Shown here piece after piece: positions 46,584 through 58,851 of a stretch of 64,000 nt of DNA. The notes under the pieces were generated by a model, which was given only the letters and a program-made list of their open reading frames with translations, was not told the DNA's origin and did not search any database. Source of the stretch: Hofstenia miamia. Its lineage: Eukaryota > Xenacoelomorpha > Acoela. The stretch's first letter is position 1, and the number at the start of each line of letters is the position of its first letter. The translations under genes were made by a program, and so were the position numbers. Location of the stretch: the NCBI GenBank assembly GCA_004352715.1, contig SCFE01000053.1, positions 1,133,400 to 1,197,399 on the forward strand, read 5' to 3'.

Positions 46584-49500
46584 CTAATTGAGATGCAAAT
46601 TTTAACATCTTAATGGGATTTGCACAAGATTTGACGACAATATTTCATAACCTTCTGAATAAATTTTTACAAAAAATTGTAAATATACTAAATTTTTCAT
46701 GTTGAATACAATTTTTGTGTTATATTTTACATACCATGCATAGGATGAAAATTAAATTGTTTATATAAAAATTGAGGAGAAATTTGAATTCAAAATGCTA
46801 AAATTAATCAAATTGTAAAAAATCAAAGCTATAGTGTTCATTACTGTAGAAAATTTTTTAAATGTAGTTGTTCGGATATTTTTGCACAAAACTGTAGATC
46901 TTCACAATTTAAAGAATTATTCCATTTTGGAAAATGTGTTCATTCTAATTTGAAGGCAAAAAACAAGCATGAGTTCTAAAAAAATACTTAGAAAATGCTG
47001 TTATCGCGGAATTCAATTTTCAAAGCGAATGTTATGCAATTTGCTTAAAATTTAGAGATAAATTCTTTCTCCAGCATTGAATTCTATTTTGATTACATTT
47101 CACATTATCATACCCATGTGTATGTTTATAAACAGTCTCCTTCGCAGATGACCGAAATGACAATAACATAAATTTGCATTTCGGAGTTCAGAATAGCAAA
47201 TATTGATTATAGTACCATACATGGAAATGAAGATTTTCTTTAGTGCTGTATGCATAGTTAACTCTTAGCACACTCCACAATAGTGTAGACAATATTAAAG
47301 CAAAAAAATTTTGTTTATTAATTAAGCCATTATGCATTTTATAAATATTTAAAAAGATATCTAGGGCCGTTCTAATTTCTAATGTTGTGTTTGTGTGTGA
47401 AATTTGAAATTTTGGCGTAGCTTTGACCAGTTACGATTGAAAAACAATATGCTGACAGATGCTAATACCATGCTATAAATTATTCGCCAATGTTATCTAT
47501 TTATTTTTTAACAGTGTGTTTAAAATTTCGCTAATTTACAGTCTTTGTAATGCAATTAAATGATAGTGTAATTATCATTACCAATATTAGATAGCGAGGA
47601 AGGACTCTTGTCATTGCTATATCAATAAATTTCGTAGTTGTAGTAAAATTTGTTAACCCGTTCCAACCCGAGTAAAAAAGCATCAACAAAGCATAAATTC
47701 AAATTGAAATTTTAATTCAACTTTCAGCGTTAGCGTTTGTATTTTTCAAACATGTTTGGCGTCTTATCATTCCGGTCAGGTATGCAAACATCTAATGTTC
47801 CGACTCACACTTGGCAACAAGATTCAATAGCTAATAATTAAAATTTTTAAAATGTATGTCATATCTTTTATCCAGAAGAGCACTGATCTCCTCAGCTCTC
47901 TTGATATCTAGAGTTTCATTTGAGCGCAATAAGTGAGTCTCGACTGTAATATTGTTTAACGAACTTAATAATCTCTACATAATCTTTTAAAGAGAAATTG
48001 TGCGTACTATAATCTCAGTGCTAATATTAGGTTGAGCAGCATTATAATCCTCAACAATCAGCTTAAATTGGAAAAGGAGGGGCCTTGAACAATATATAAG
48101 CGAGTTTTGTCATCGATTGCTGATATATTATTTAAACCATTTCGCATTTATCTATCGGACATTTGTAAGTGGCCGGCTACAGCTAGGGCCAAAAGAATGA
48201 GTCTATTAAGGTACCTGAATTTTTTGATATAATAGGGTAGTGCAGTGTCCTTTTTTCTTCCATTCTTCCTTGACAAATTTCAGGCTAGGCAGAAATATTA
48301 CTAATGAAAATAAGGTGGGCTGTGCGGTAGAAAAATGGGCTGGGCCTTGCCAGGATCGAAACGAAAAAACGTGTCTCTTTAAAAATCTGTCTTTCTGTTC
48401 GTGCAACTAGCAAATAATTTTGAAAATGACTTGTCTTATATAGAGTGCAACTGGTGCCAAATGGCGTCAAAATTAATTCATTCGCACCGTAAAGTTGCGT
48501 ATGTTATATTTATTGACCCGCATTTACCATCGTGCACGGATAACCACCGACAACGAGCAACATAAGCTAAAATATAAATATAAATTTATAACGCACATGT
48601 TAATGTTTTGTATTCTAGCTACAACGAACGATTGTTATCCATTTACCTTTAACCTCATTTGAAACTATTCCATCAAAATTATTATAATTTGATATAAGAT
48701 TAATTCAACCAACACCTGAAACTGTATATTCAAGTATACGTATATTTTCATACAGTAAATTTAAGCTATGCAATTGATTGTATTTACATGTATATTGAAC
48801 CATATTTCCACTAAAAAATTTTCAAAATCTGTGATGGCATCAACAAAAAATTTTTAAGCGCCTATACCTCACGAACTAACGAAGATATTTAAAATCTAGT
48901 CACCCACAAGATAGAAAATTATCTCCTTTTTCTTTTTTGACTTAAATGCACGACCTGGCTTTGGTCGTCCAAACGCGTTTCTGCACATGGCGCGCCTGGA
49001 TGGGACTCACACAGATTATTATCAGAAAACAAAATACTTCTGGGTAGTTATTGTTCCCATGGGCATTAGACCGCCTCATTATCTGAACACTAGGCATCGA
49101 AATAATTTGAATATTTTTACAAAATCGGATTTCTCATTGAAAAAATTCTTATTTGCGCTTAATTCAGACATAAAAGTCTGCCTTCATCATTGCATGAGCG
49201 TGCCCTACCTCATAAATGTGTCCATGTAAAAAGCTTTCAATATTTTTTGACAGTCTTGGATAAAATTGTTAAAAAAAGCGGACAAATCGGTTTGATACGT
49301 AAAAAGTAACACTTGTGGAAATAGAGTAAATTAATATGGATAAAACCTAGCAATGGCAGCAACATAACATAAACTTTGCAATAAATCAGTTAGCAGGTAG
49401 TCTGAGAGGTGTTACTGCTAACAAATTCGAAATTTTCAGCTAATTCACGCAATTCATGGTGCACAACACTCACATGTTAATCGTACTGTGTGACCAAAAC

Positions 49501-52500
49501 CCAATCTAATTTAGCAAGATGCCCCTCTGAAGTACACGTCTGTGTGCAGGCAAAAACTTAGACTCTTGTAATTTTCAGTCCTATCTAAAAGTAAGAAAAT
49601 GTGCATTATTGAAATCGTTGAAATAATGTCGTAAACAATTTAGTAGGCAATCTTTAGCTAAGTAATGAACCGTGTTTTTCTTAAAGTTACAAAAGTGCCT
49701 GTATGTGGGGATTAGCATAACAAATTTCAGTCCTACACCAATACAAAAATATTCGGGGTTTTATTGGAATAAATTAAAAGTGAGCATATTCATTCCCTAC
49801 TTTAGTCATACACTTCAATTGATTTCTAATGGTTATCATGATTTTTATATATAAAGCAGAAGTTGTTTTATTAGGGCCTCTCATGCAATAGGACAACAAC
49901 GTCTTTTCAGTGAAGTTGCATGAGACAGTGCTTCCTTTCTGTTTACTTTGGTGAACATCTGTCCACAAGTATCACGGAACGGAACAATTGCCTAATACGC
50001 AATCTAATTGTTGATGTTGACCTCTTTCACTGTGTGAAGAACGTTTCTCACCAGTAGTAAGAAGTCTAGATTGCTTCGTATTCTGCATTGCTTACTGGTA
50101 ACTGTGATTTATTGAATATAATTTGGGTTTGCTAACAAATAAATTTTCTTCAAGTTTTGTGGAGAGTTCTAATAAAGATTCCTAAGTAAACATATCTACA
50201 AATGTTTCTCATAAACTCTATCTAAGCCGTTTACATCTACCGCGATTATTCTCAACAAGTTTTGTTCTTGTCAAGGTCGTTTTCATTATTTTTTTACAAG
50301 TTTAGGGTGTAAGAAAATATTTAAATCAAGGTTGTTATAAGTCTAGATGTATATTAAGCTTGTCTTTCGACTTTGTACAGGTTCTACCATAAATTCTAGA
50401 ACAGAATCACTGGTTTTGTGACAAATTTGTTTAACTTTGTGAAAACAGCATTCGCATCTTGTACTTGTACAAATCATTTTATATTTTCTTGAAGATTTCT
50501 TATTATTGATCAGCATAATTAATGTCAGATGAAGAATCATAATTTTTGTGTAACCATATTGGTAATTCTGTTGCAGATTCTCTACAAAATACTCATTCTC
50601 GAAATACTGAGAGGAATTATTCCATTAAATATTTCAAAATCATTTTAAATTGGAGCATTTATCTATGAAAATGGATTCCATGTGTTTGAATTATTCTACA
50701 TCTATTCTGTCATTTTGCGTTTGATATTTACTTCTCCAACATAATTTGTAGATGCTGACCATATCTAAAAAGCTAAAATTCAAGATCCTATTAAAAGAAG
50801 TCACATTTGCGAATCAATGAACAAATCTGGTAAATTATACAAAATGAATGAAACGTTGTAGTATACGTTGGATATGATTGAATGAAAGTTTCAAATATTT
50901 CACTTCAGTATGCTCCATGCTCTCATTAACAATATCTTCTTCTACTATGCTCATCTATTGTTCAATGTCAATAAGCATACCGATTTTACATTTATTTATC
51001 ACATCTGTAGGCCTTGTCGCAAGAAAATGAAATTATTTTTGACAATGCCATTGGATAACATCGAAGTATCGATTGCTATTCATCTTCTGATAAAATACTA
51101 AAGAAAAGTTATTAATTTAATAATATATTTAACATAAGCAAATCGTTGGCATTTCATAATCATTTTTACTATTGAAATATTTTAATTTAATATAGCTTAA
51201 TGGATATAATAATTTTTTAAAATAATTTCCTTCTCAGTAACTTCTCATGATGCTTAATGTACGTCTAGACTTCCATTTTTGTTAGTATGTATATCATAGG
51301 AAATTCGTTTTTGGTGTGAATTTAAAACCTTAGGCATACCATCTTCATTTGTATGATATGTTATATTTTGGTAGGGCTATAAATTTGGTCTTTGAAGCCA
51401 ATTTGATTTGTAAGGTTTTTCTACATTTCCGATTTGTAGTTTTATCCATCATTTGATTGAAGTTTTCTAGAATATTTTACAATACTCTGCTATTTCCAAT
51501 TATCACCAGTGATCATAAGTCTTAAATCTTTGATGTTATTCAATATTGAGTACATTTTACAAGTAAATTTCAATAGAATTTTTCACTATCATGTCTATGT
51601 AATGCCCTCGGCAAGTTATAGTTGTTATGACTTTGTAATGCATGCAAGAAGCGTATATGAATGGTTCAGTAATATTGCAGAAGGCAGAGCGCATGTGTAA
51701 GAATTCATATAACCAATATATGTAAAAAAACCAGAAGCCTTGCAGATGCCGCCAGTGGTATATCATTTAAACTTCATATGAGAGTAAAAGACTTTTTTTG
51801 TCGTTACGTATAGTTTATTCATGTTCATGTAGCCAAGCACTGGTAGACCAACAGGGGTCCTTCGGGTGTGGCTTGACAGTGGTGAACTTGGCGTATATCT
51901 GGTGGCAAACCAACAGATCATAGTCCTGAATTTTCATGTATTTGAGTATTGATTTTGAAAATGAAAAAATTTGAGTTATTCGTCTGAGTATACAAAAACT
52001 AACATTCTTTTAACATTAGAAACACTTATATCATTTTAAAATATCAATTTATTATTATTTGACTTTGGATGACCATAGTATTTATGAATTAATTTTTTTG
52101 AAAATTCATGATATTTCTATGCTATAATTATGGAAATCGAAACTTGAGAAAGCCTTAGTAATTGCAATTTATAATTTAAGAATTTTATGAAATTTCTCAA
52201 CAATTATATTTAGAAAAATGTCTGTAAGTTGGATGCATTAAATGTTGCTCATATCTATTATTTTTTAGTCAAAGTACCATAACTTTTGAGAACATAACTT
52301 TTTCAAGGAAATAGATGGGAAACGATTGGACTGGTAGAGATTAATGTGGGCCAGTTTTTGCGCAGGCAATAAGACTAATTTGCCAGGACCTTCACCTCTT
52401 GATCCACAAAAATCTTCGTATACATAAATCACCTTTGGCTATGTTATATGCTAATGAAGCATTTCATTTGCTAAAGGTAAACTTACGTCAACTGCACCAG

Positions 52501-55308
52501 CACCCGCAATCTAAAATCTGGCATTGGTAGCAAAGTAAAAACTACTAAGTCTGATTTTCCACCAGAGAAACACAAGTTGTTGTTAGTGAAAAACACCACC
52601 ACTGCCACTGATTCCCTACCCATGGCTATTATGAATCTTATTTCCTATTGGTCGTCGACCAGTGATAGCTACATGAACGTGAGTATTGATAGAAAGATGA
52701 TATTGTTCTCTGGTTTGATAAAAACGGTTTTGAGATGTCCTTGGAATCTTACTCTTTCATATTAGTCAGTTGTTCCAGGAATTAGTGATTACAATCGATA
52801 TTCAGTTTTTAGGTTTGGAACATGTCTAACAAGTTATTTTATAGGCTTATCATTAACTGCTTTAAAGCAATGCATTTCACTAACAGTCTTTCCAATCCTT
52901 GGTTGACCACAATTGAAAACTTTGCTTTGTTCAGTAAGTATTGTTTAAATTTATGTGATATTAAGAATACAATTTTTCACTTTTTCTTCTTGTCTTCTTT
53001 CATAATTTTTTTTTCAAAAACCTTAATTGATGACTGATTATATTTCAATTTTCTTTACCATTACAAGTTTACAACTACTCAATAATACAATGATTCGCTT
53101 CTTATTTATTCAAATATAGCTATATATAACAACTTTGACTACATTAATTTCATTAGTTCCTATGCTATTGTGCAACGCTGTGTCCAAAAATGTTGTCTAC
53201 TGCTGATATTGGGTGATCTGCTATTAGTATAAAAAACAAGGGATGCCCTGGAAAAGCATATGCTTCTAAACAATGATAGGTAGGTTTAATTTTTCATTTG
53301 TTTTCAATCTAGATTCTGCAGGCACTTAGTAATCTATTATTTTGTGTCTTTAGGTGATTCGATTTAAACTGAAGAAGAGAAAAATCAGTGGTCCTAATGA
53401 TTTCTGCCAATGTTCATCGCTCTTCTACTATCAAGGCACTTTGAAAGGCTACTTCAAGAATCTGATTAAAGATGGTTTTGTAAAAACCAGCTCATCTTTA
53501 GATTTGGATACTGCTTTGATGGAAGTTATTGAAACAAAGAGGTTCTTTAATGTGCTTGATTTTGTTTACATTTATTTTGTGTCTCTTGATTTAAGCAATG
53601 CTTTTACAGTGTTCCACATGAAATTATCGTTTCCCAACTCAAATTCCACATTCAAATGGTGGGATTATTAGTTTGTATATGGATTTCTGTCGGATGGGTA
53701 TCCCTTCCCATTAATCGATGAAAGATAACCACTTATTGAGTAGTTCAAAAAGTACTATTGATGATCCAGAATTTCTTAGGGTTATCTCTGAAGACTTACA
53801 CGCATCACTAAGACGCCGCGATTATGTTTACAGAAGAAGATATTAAATCTGATCCTGACTCTACAACATAATTGATGACTATGTGCAGAACTGGTGCTTT
53901 CAGATTAGTCTTAAACTGAATGATTAAAAATCAAAGCAACTGATTATTCCATTGAAAGAAAATCTTGTGTGCTCAGATTCTCCCAAAGAGTCTCACCTAC
54001 TTGCATTTTGGGGTAATATTGGATGAGAAGCGATCATTCGATGAAAAGTTGCTACGTCGTTTGAATACTGATCGCTACCTGCTCTGTATGCTCAAATCAT
54101 GTGGGTGTGCATCTAAGGATCTCTTTTTCCTATATGAAATTTTTATGATGAGTAGACTGCGGTATTGTTCACTGTATGGAGATGCTGCACGATTGGCCAT
54201 AAAAGTAAAGCTGATAAAGCCAAAATGATAATGAAAATTATCTTCCTTCTGCAATTAGACCATCCACCATATACTCTGGAAAGACTCTGAAAAAAATCTA
54301 TCAAAGTCACAAATTTAGAATGTATTTTCCAAATTTAGAATGTATTTTCCAAATTTAGAATGTATTTTCCAGTTGGAATCTTTATCCTATAATAAGATAT
54401 ATTAATATATTTCAAATAAAACATTTTATATTATTATTATTATTTTCTACCATTAAATAAATGAACTGCAGGTGTGTGAGCGATGTTCATTATTTTGCTT
54501 TTTCTGGATTTTCCCATTATTACTCTATTGTGATGAAATAATCTAGGTTCTGTAATGATATTCCTAACGACTGTTCGAAATATTGGTAATAATTTGTTAT
54601 ATTATTCTCCTAACCCTGTTCGAAATAGTTTCTTTGGAGCTCCACAAGTCTGGGGGAGAATTTCCACCCCTATTTAACTCTGCAATAGCAAGAAATTTGA
54701 TGATCAAATCTCAAAATTTGGTCATTTTTAAATATTTTAAATATTGGTTTCAATTGTTGGAAATTTATTGGAATTCATTCCTAAATAATCAATAAAATTT
54801 TTTGTATATTACATACTATTTTTCATACTAACAAAAATAATAATACGTTTTTCCAAAAATTGGACCACAATAACCCCATTTCAAATACCATACATAGAAT
54901 GAGCAGATATTTGGAAGAAATTTATTTGAGGCTATATATTCACCAACAAAGTGCCTGATACATAAATTTTACAGACGTACATATAATTGCTCACCTTGGG
55001 GTTAATATACACTGACATATTACCTAAAGTAGCAGTGTACATTGTATTGTAACAATTGCAAGTAATTTATATGCAGACATTACTGTTTTAACATGAACGG
55101 ACGTGGTCAAGTAAAGTATTAAACTTCGAAGTAAAATCATAATTACAACAATTTTTTAAGCTTTTAGTTACCATTTTTAAAATTGCGCATACATTAATTG
55201 AATTTTTTAGGTAAGCCATACTGCAATGTACCTTGTTATGGGAAGCTTTTTGGACCTAAGGGTTTTGGATTCGGAGGAACAGAAAGTCATACATATGAAA
55301 AGAAATAG
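46176..55308 (+). CDS. CRIP1-like: Cysteine-rich LIM protein, CRIP1 type (79 residues, two exons)
   Basis: Exons 46176-46317 and 55211-55308 join in phase 1 to encode 79 residues, the usual size of CRIP1 (about 77). The single LIM domain has all its zinc ligands. The first finger starts with Cys4-x2-Cys7 and closes with His25-x2-Cys28; the second uses Cys31-x2-Cys34 and Cys52-x3-Cys56. Family hallmarks are [25 protein letters not shown] and FGPKGFG. CRIP proteins are small cytosolic/nuclear zinc proteins thought to act as protein adaptors. The exon 1 donor is GTGATT, weaker than the donors of the orphan gene; the acceptor is TTTTTTAG. The 8.9-kb intron holds a gap, a dispersed repeat and a LINE remnant. 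The start is fixed by homology. Confidence 0.95.
46321..46580. repeat. Duplicated flank around a 93-N gap in the CRIP intron
   Basis: The roughly 60 bases before the gap (ATTAATTTTAATTTTATCGC ... GAAAGC followed by TA repeats) are repeated immediately after it at 46502. Ns fill 46409-46501. Both copies end in a TA microsatellite. The two contig ends were evidently the same sequence left unmerged, so the gap and one copy are probably artefactual. Confidence 0.9.
46600..48800. other. CRIP intron, no feature recognised
   Basis: AT-rich intronic sequence. Overlapping short minus-strand frames at 48206-48470 lie in a GC-richer patch, but they lack recognisable motifs and I do not support them. 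Confidence 0.5.
48805..49330 (+). repeat. Dispersed repeat family, copy B
   Basis: Collinear with 32020-32500 in the same orientation; it has an extra segment near 48968-49030 (GTCCAAACGCGTTTCTGCAC and following) that is absent from copy A. An 80-codon frame spans it but is not conserved in copy A, so it is not a gene. Confidence 0.75.
49331..52540. other. CRIP intron, no gene recognised
   Basis: AT-rich with scattered short frames. Patches at 51820-51920 and 52340-52640 are less AT-rich and may be repeat-derived; the latter may be the 5' part of the LINE remnant that follows. Confidence 0.45.
53354..54290 (+). mobile_element. Degenerate LINE reverse transcriptase inside the CRIP intron
   Basis: The plus strand shows RT blocks in the expected order, broken by stops and frameshifts: [11 protein letters not shown] (Pro-Gly-x-Asp region), [20 protein letters not shown] (the LDLSKAFDTVxH motif), [12 protein letters not shown] followed by a stop and KSKQLII near 53895, [18 protein letters not shown] (YLGVxLDExLxF) and [16 protein letters not shown]. 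The catalytic YADD segment is not recognisable. The element is dead and belongs to a CR1/Jockey-like clade by motif style. Confidence 0.75.
54311..54370. repeat. Minisatellite, three exact 20-bp units
   Basis: AAATTTAGAATGTATTTTCC occurs three times in a row without change, just after the LINE remnant. It could be part of that element's 3' UTR, since tandem repeats at LINE 3' ends are common. Confidence 0.9.
55211..55308 (+). CDS. CRIP1-like: CRIP-like exon 2 (terminal)
   Basis: After AATTTTTTAG the sequence encodes [20 protein letters not shown], then [12 protein letters not shown] and a TAG at 55306-55308. It supplies the last two zinc-binding Cys and the Gly-rich tail typical of CRIP. It is too short to stand out as an ORF and was recognised by family similarity. 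Confidence 0.93.
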
Positions 55309-56217
55309 TAAATTGTCAAAGATGTTATGGCCTTCTTATTTTGTAATACTATAGTTAATTTAGGAATATAAAATTGTGTATCGAATTATAATACAGTATA
55401 TTGTTTTCTACTTAACATTTAAACATCCACTAGCATAAATTTACAAAATATTTATAATTTTTTATGCGGATATTTTATCATTGACTACTGTTATCTATAA
55501 ATACTTAGTATATTAATTATGGCGAATTAAACTTGCTTGGTTTATTAAAAAATGAAGGCTACTGATGTTGAAGTATAGGTTCAACAATTGTATTGTTAGT
55601 ATATAAACAATAACTACGTGTACATGTACTACACTTAATTACAATGGACAGAGAATGAGTTTGCAATTTTTCAAGAAATTTAAAGAAAAACTAAATTTAC
55701 TTCAAATTTGCAGTACTTTTATTTTAAAAAGTTTGGTGTTTAGCACTAACCTAACTGAAACAGCATTTCCTAAACATTGAGTGTGCTAAAATTATTATTG
55801 TTAGTTTTTTGATAAGCATTCTAGAGTATTCTTAATTAATACTTGTAAACCAATTAGAAATGCTAAACATAAAATTTTATATTCTCTTCAAAAACGATAT
55901 CATGATTTATATGTCATGTCATTGTGTTAATCCATTTTAATTAGATAGACTTCCAAAAATATTTGTAAAAGCCATTTTTCTGAATACGTTTTTAACTGGC
56001 CTCAATGTGTTAATATTTAGAGTATCTAACCATAAGGAATGCAGTCTCTTAGGACAGGGTTGCACTGCTTTAAGCCAAATTCGGGTGCAACCACTGATCA
56101 ATATGCTTACATTTTTAAATTACGTTTCTTGTTTTGAATTTCGATAACATGTTTTACTAATTATTCAAATATCATTATAATCATTATATATATATTTTTT
56201 TGGTTATATATATATTG

Positions 56218-56249
<32 letters not shown>

Positions 56250-56477
56250 NNNNNNNNNNNNNNNNNNNNNNNNNNNNNNNNNNNNNNNNNNNNNNNNNNN
56301 NNNNNNNNNNNNNNNNNNNNNNNNNNNNNNNNNNNNNNNNNNNNNNNNNNNNNNNNNNNNNNNNNNNNNNNNNNNNNNNNNNNNNNNNNNNNNNNNNNNN
56401 NNNNNNNNNNNNNNNNNNNNNNNNNNNNNNNNNNNNNNNNNNNNNNNNNNNNNNNNNNNNNNNNNNNNNNNNNNNNN

Positions 56478-56510
<33 letters not shown>

Positions 56511-56640
56511 TATTGCCTAATACAAAACTGTATATTTTTTTCGAAAACCCATACAAAGCGGTTTTATTACTATATATATATATATATATGCCATCTAGTG
56601 AAAAATTTAAACCTCAATCATTGTAGCATGTGATGAAATA
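55309..56640. other. Downstream of CRIP; TA tracts around a 228-N gap
   Basis: No gene seen. TA tracts at 56183-56249 and 56478-56508 surround Ns 56250-56477, and another lies at 56571-56590. Confidence 0.6.
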
Positions 56641-57400
56641 AGTAAATTGTGTGCGGGTCTTACCAACTATTTTGTCAGGCTTTATCAATTCTCCAACCTA
56701 TATAGTCATTTTCATTGCATCAACATTCCTAAAAAATTGTCTCTGATAGCCATGCAGTGTGCACACGTTGTCACTCTTGCAATCACAGAAATATCTCACT
56801 GCAGCATCGCCTCCCAAACGAACATATCTTAGACTGCAGTGATAAATTCACAGTTACAAGCACTCTAGTGGGCACCAAAGAGAAAGTTGTGGCTTATCCA
56901 ACAACCATCAATGCATGACATGTTGCTGCTGCATTTTAGTTCAGAGATGAGCTTCAAACCATTCTATTCTGCGTAGAAATCATGTCTTACTAAGGGAATG
57001 AGGAAGTATGTAAAACTTGTCACCAAGCATGACAAGTTGACTGGATTGGTTCGAAATGCTGTCTTCAGATGCATTTACTGCACATGTCATCCACATCGGA
57101 CCCCCCACAATTGCTGCATTGTTCAGACAATGAAACATCGACAATCACTGATGGCCTAAGGCAGCTTTAATAGTTTTGAAGGTGGATATCTGACTATTCT
57201 AGAGAATAACATGCAACTGAATGCTGCTGGATGCATCGCTGTGATTAAAAAACAAGCTGAAGACTTTCCAACTTAGAAATGAATGCAGCATCTTTATGCA
57301 GAGTGGTGCATTCTCTAACCAAGTTAAGGTTGTGAATCAGTGGTTCTAGGGACAAGAACTATCCGACAACTCCAGAACGTAAACCCGATTGAGTAATTGT
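56640..57400. other. GC-richer block of unknown origin
   Basis: About 750 bp with clearly lower A+T than its flanks and short protein-like pieces on the plus strand (GYLTILENNMQLNAAGC followed by IAVIKKQAEDF near 57183-57270), all broken by stops. It looks like decayed coding sequence of a gene or transposon I do not recognise. Confidence 0.35.
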
Positions 57401-57918
57401 GTATTAAGCTCAGGGACTTATGTAAAACTCTAACAAAGTTAACGAAGTAACTAATTAACCGTTTTCTTTGAATGGTCATGTGAAAACTACATGACCTCTG
57501 TGTGACTTTGGTCACCATATTATCTCAGTAAACTCAGGATTTAATCAGAGCGTATGGCGGTTTCCAGTGATATTTTTGTTTAAAAAGTTTTTACTTTCAA
57601 AATTTTACTTCACAGTGACTTCATACATAATTTAATAAATCGTCCAAATAAACAAAATACTGTCATTTTAAATATAATTTCGAATGTTTCCCTCTTCTAA
57701 TATTTAGAAAGCTGTCCAGAAATACTTGTTTCATTTATTTTAATTAAAATTTCAAGAATTGGCATACAAATTTAACTATGTTTTGTTTAATGTAGACCAA
57801 TAAATGATTCACAAATTCATAAAAATCAGTATTTTATTGTGTAAAATCCATTTATTTTTCAATCAAAGGCAGCTAAATAAATACCGGTTACTTTTTTACA
57901 CTTCAAATTACATTTATT

Positions 57919-58851
57919 ATGAATACAGTGCTGTTGGTGGTTTCTATAACTTTACATTTTTCTGAGGCCCCAATGTCCTTTGAGCTTATCAAATTTATAA
58001 GACTTAATAAACCTTTTAGTTACACAGAGCACGTAAATTGTGCAAGTTCTTATCAAAAATTATATCTCAGAGAGCGAAACCTTAACTTTATAGAATGTTC
58101 ATTAGGTACAAGGACTGGATATTTCGCAGTGGAAATGTTATCCATTAATTATTATTTAATGAGGCCTATCATATTTCGAATTTTGGATGTAAAGAACATC
58201 AATCATGGCGTTGCTGAGATAAAATTTATCTTGGCTAAGTTTTCAAATCTTACTTTTACATTAATGTCCACCAACAAGAACTGGCAGCATTGGCATACTG
58301 GCAAATTCCCATATATCCCAGGAAATTTCCAATATTTTCTTTCAAAAATAATAAGGGTTTCTTTATTTCATGGAATGCAGGAAGTGGGGAAAGTGATGGT
58401 AACAGGCTTTCATCATGGAAACAACGTGCATTCTACATATAAGACACGTGTTGTTAATGGACACACTCATTCGTGTTTTCCAACAGTAATGCGTGTTAAT
58501 AATAAAACACTCTATTTAGACATTTGGTCAGATTTTGATGGAAAGTATATACTTCGTACAGACGAAGGTGAACACCAAAAGCATAAAGTAGAAACAGGTA
58601 ATACATACGCTTTATCACTAGAACTTCAGACACATTTTTACAAAGTACCGATATTTTATATTTCAATAATAAAGAAATCGTCTGCGATTATGGAGATGAT
58701 GTTGGAAAAACGATATCAAACAGCAACTATGCATTTAAAATACTTTTTGTTCAATTTCGCGAACTATGAAAACCTGCTTCTCATAATATTGTTCAGTATG
58801 ATCCCAATAACTGTGATTTTGTTCTATTTGTCAATTGGATGTCTGGGTTAG
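57919..58851 (+). CDS. Long ORF 1: secretory protein, unrecognised, possible FG-GAP-like blades
   Basis: A 310-codon frame starts at an ATG followed by a credible signal peptide (MNTVLLVVSITLHFSEA). The ectodomain-like sequence has paired Cys, N-glycosylation sites (NLT, NKT) and a segment LYLDIWSDFDGKYILRTDEG that, with HTHS upstream, recalls T-cell immunomodulatory protein (ITFG1)-type FG-GAP proteins. The last 80 codons in this frame end in a hydrophobic run (LLLIILFSMIPITVILFYL) that could be a membrane anchor. The alternative frame over the same bases, continuous with ORF 2, is more protein-like, so the true protein may leave this frame near 58597. No introns are needed elsewhere. Family assignment is tentative. 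Confidence 0.6.
   Translation: MNTVLLVVSITLHFSEAPMSFELIKFIRLNKPFSYTEHVNCASSYQKLYLRERNLNFIECSLGTRTGYFAVEMLSINYYLMRPIIFRILDVKNINHGVAEIKFILAKFSNLTFTLMSTNKNWQHWHTGKFPYIPGNFQYFLSKIIRVSLFHGMQEVGKVMVTGFHHGNNVHSTYKTRVVNGHTHSCFPTVMRVNNKTLYLDIWSDFDGKYILRTDEGEHQKHKVETGNTYALSLELQTHFYKVPIFYISIIKKSSAIMEMMLEKRYQTATMHLKYFLFNFANYENLLLIILFSMIPITVILFYLSIGCLG

Noticed and set aside
46267-46608. Open frames across the CRIP intron gap
   Set aside because: They are produced by Ns and by TA repeats translating as Tyr-Ile runs. Only the CRIP exon 1 part (to 46317, in another frame) is real.
56161-56556. Opposing open frames around 56.2-56.5 kb
   Set aside because: They are made of gap Ns plus TA microsatellite translated as Tyr-Ile.
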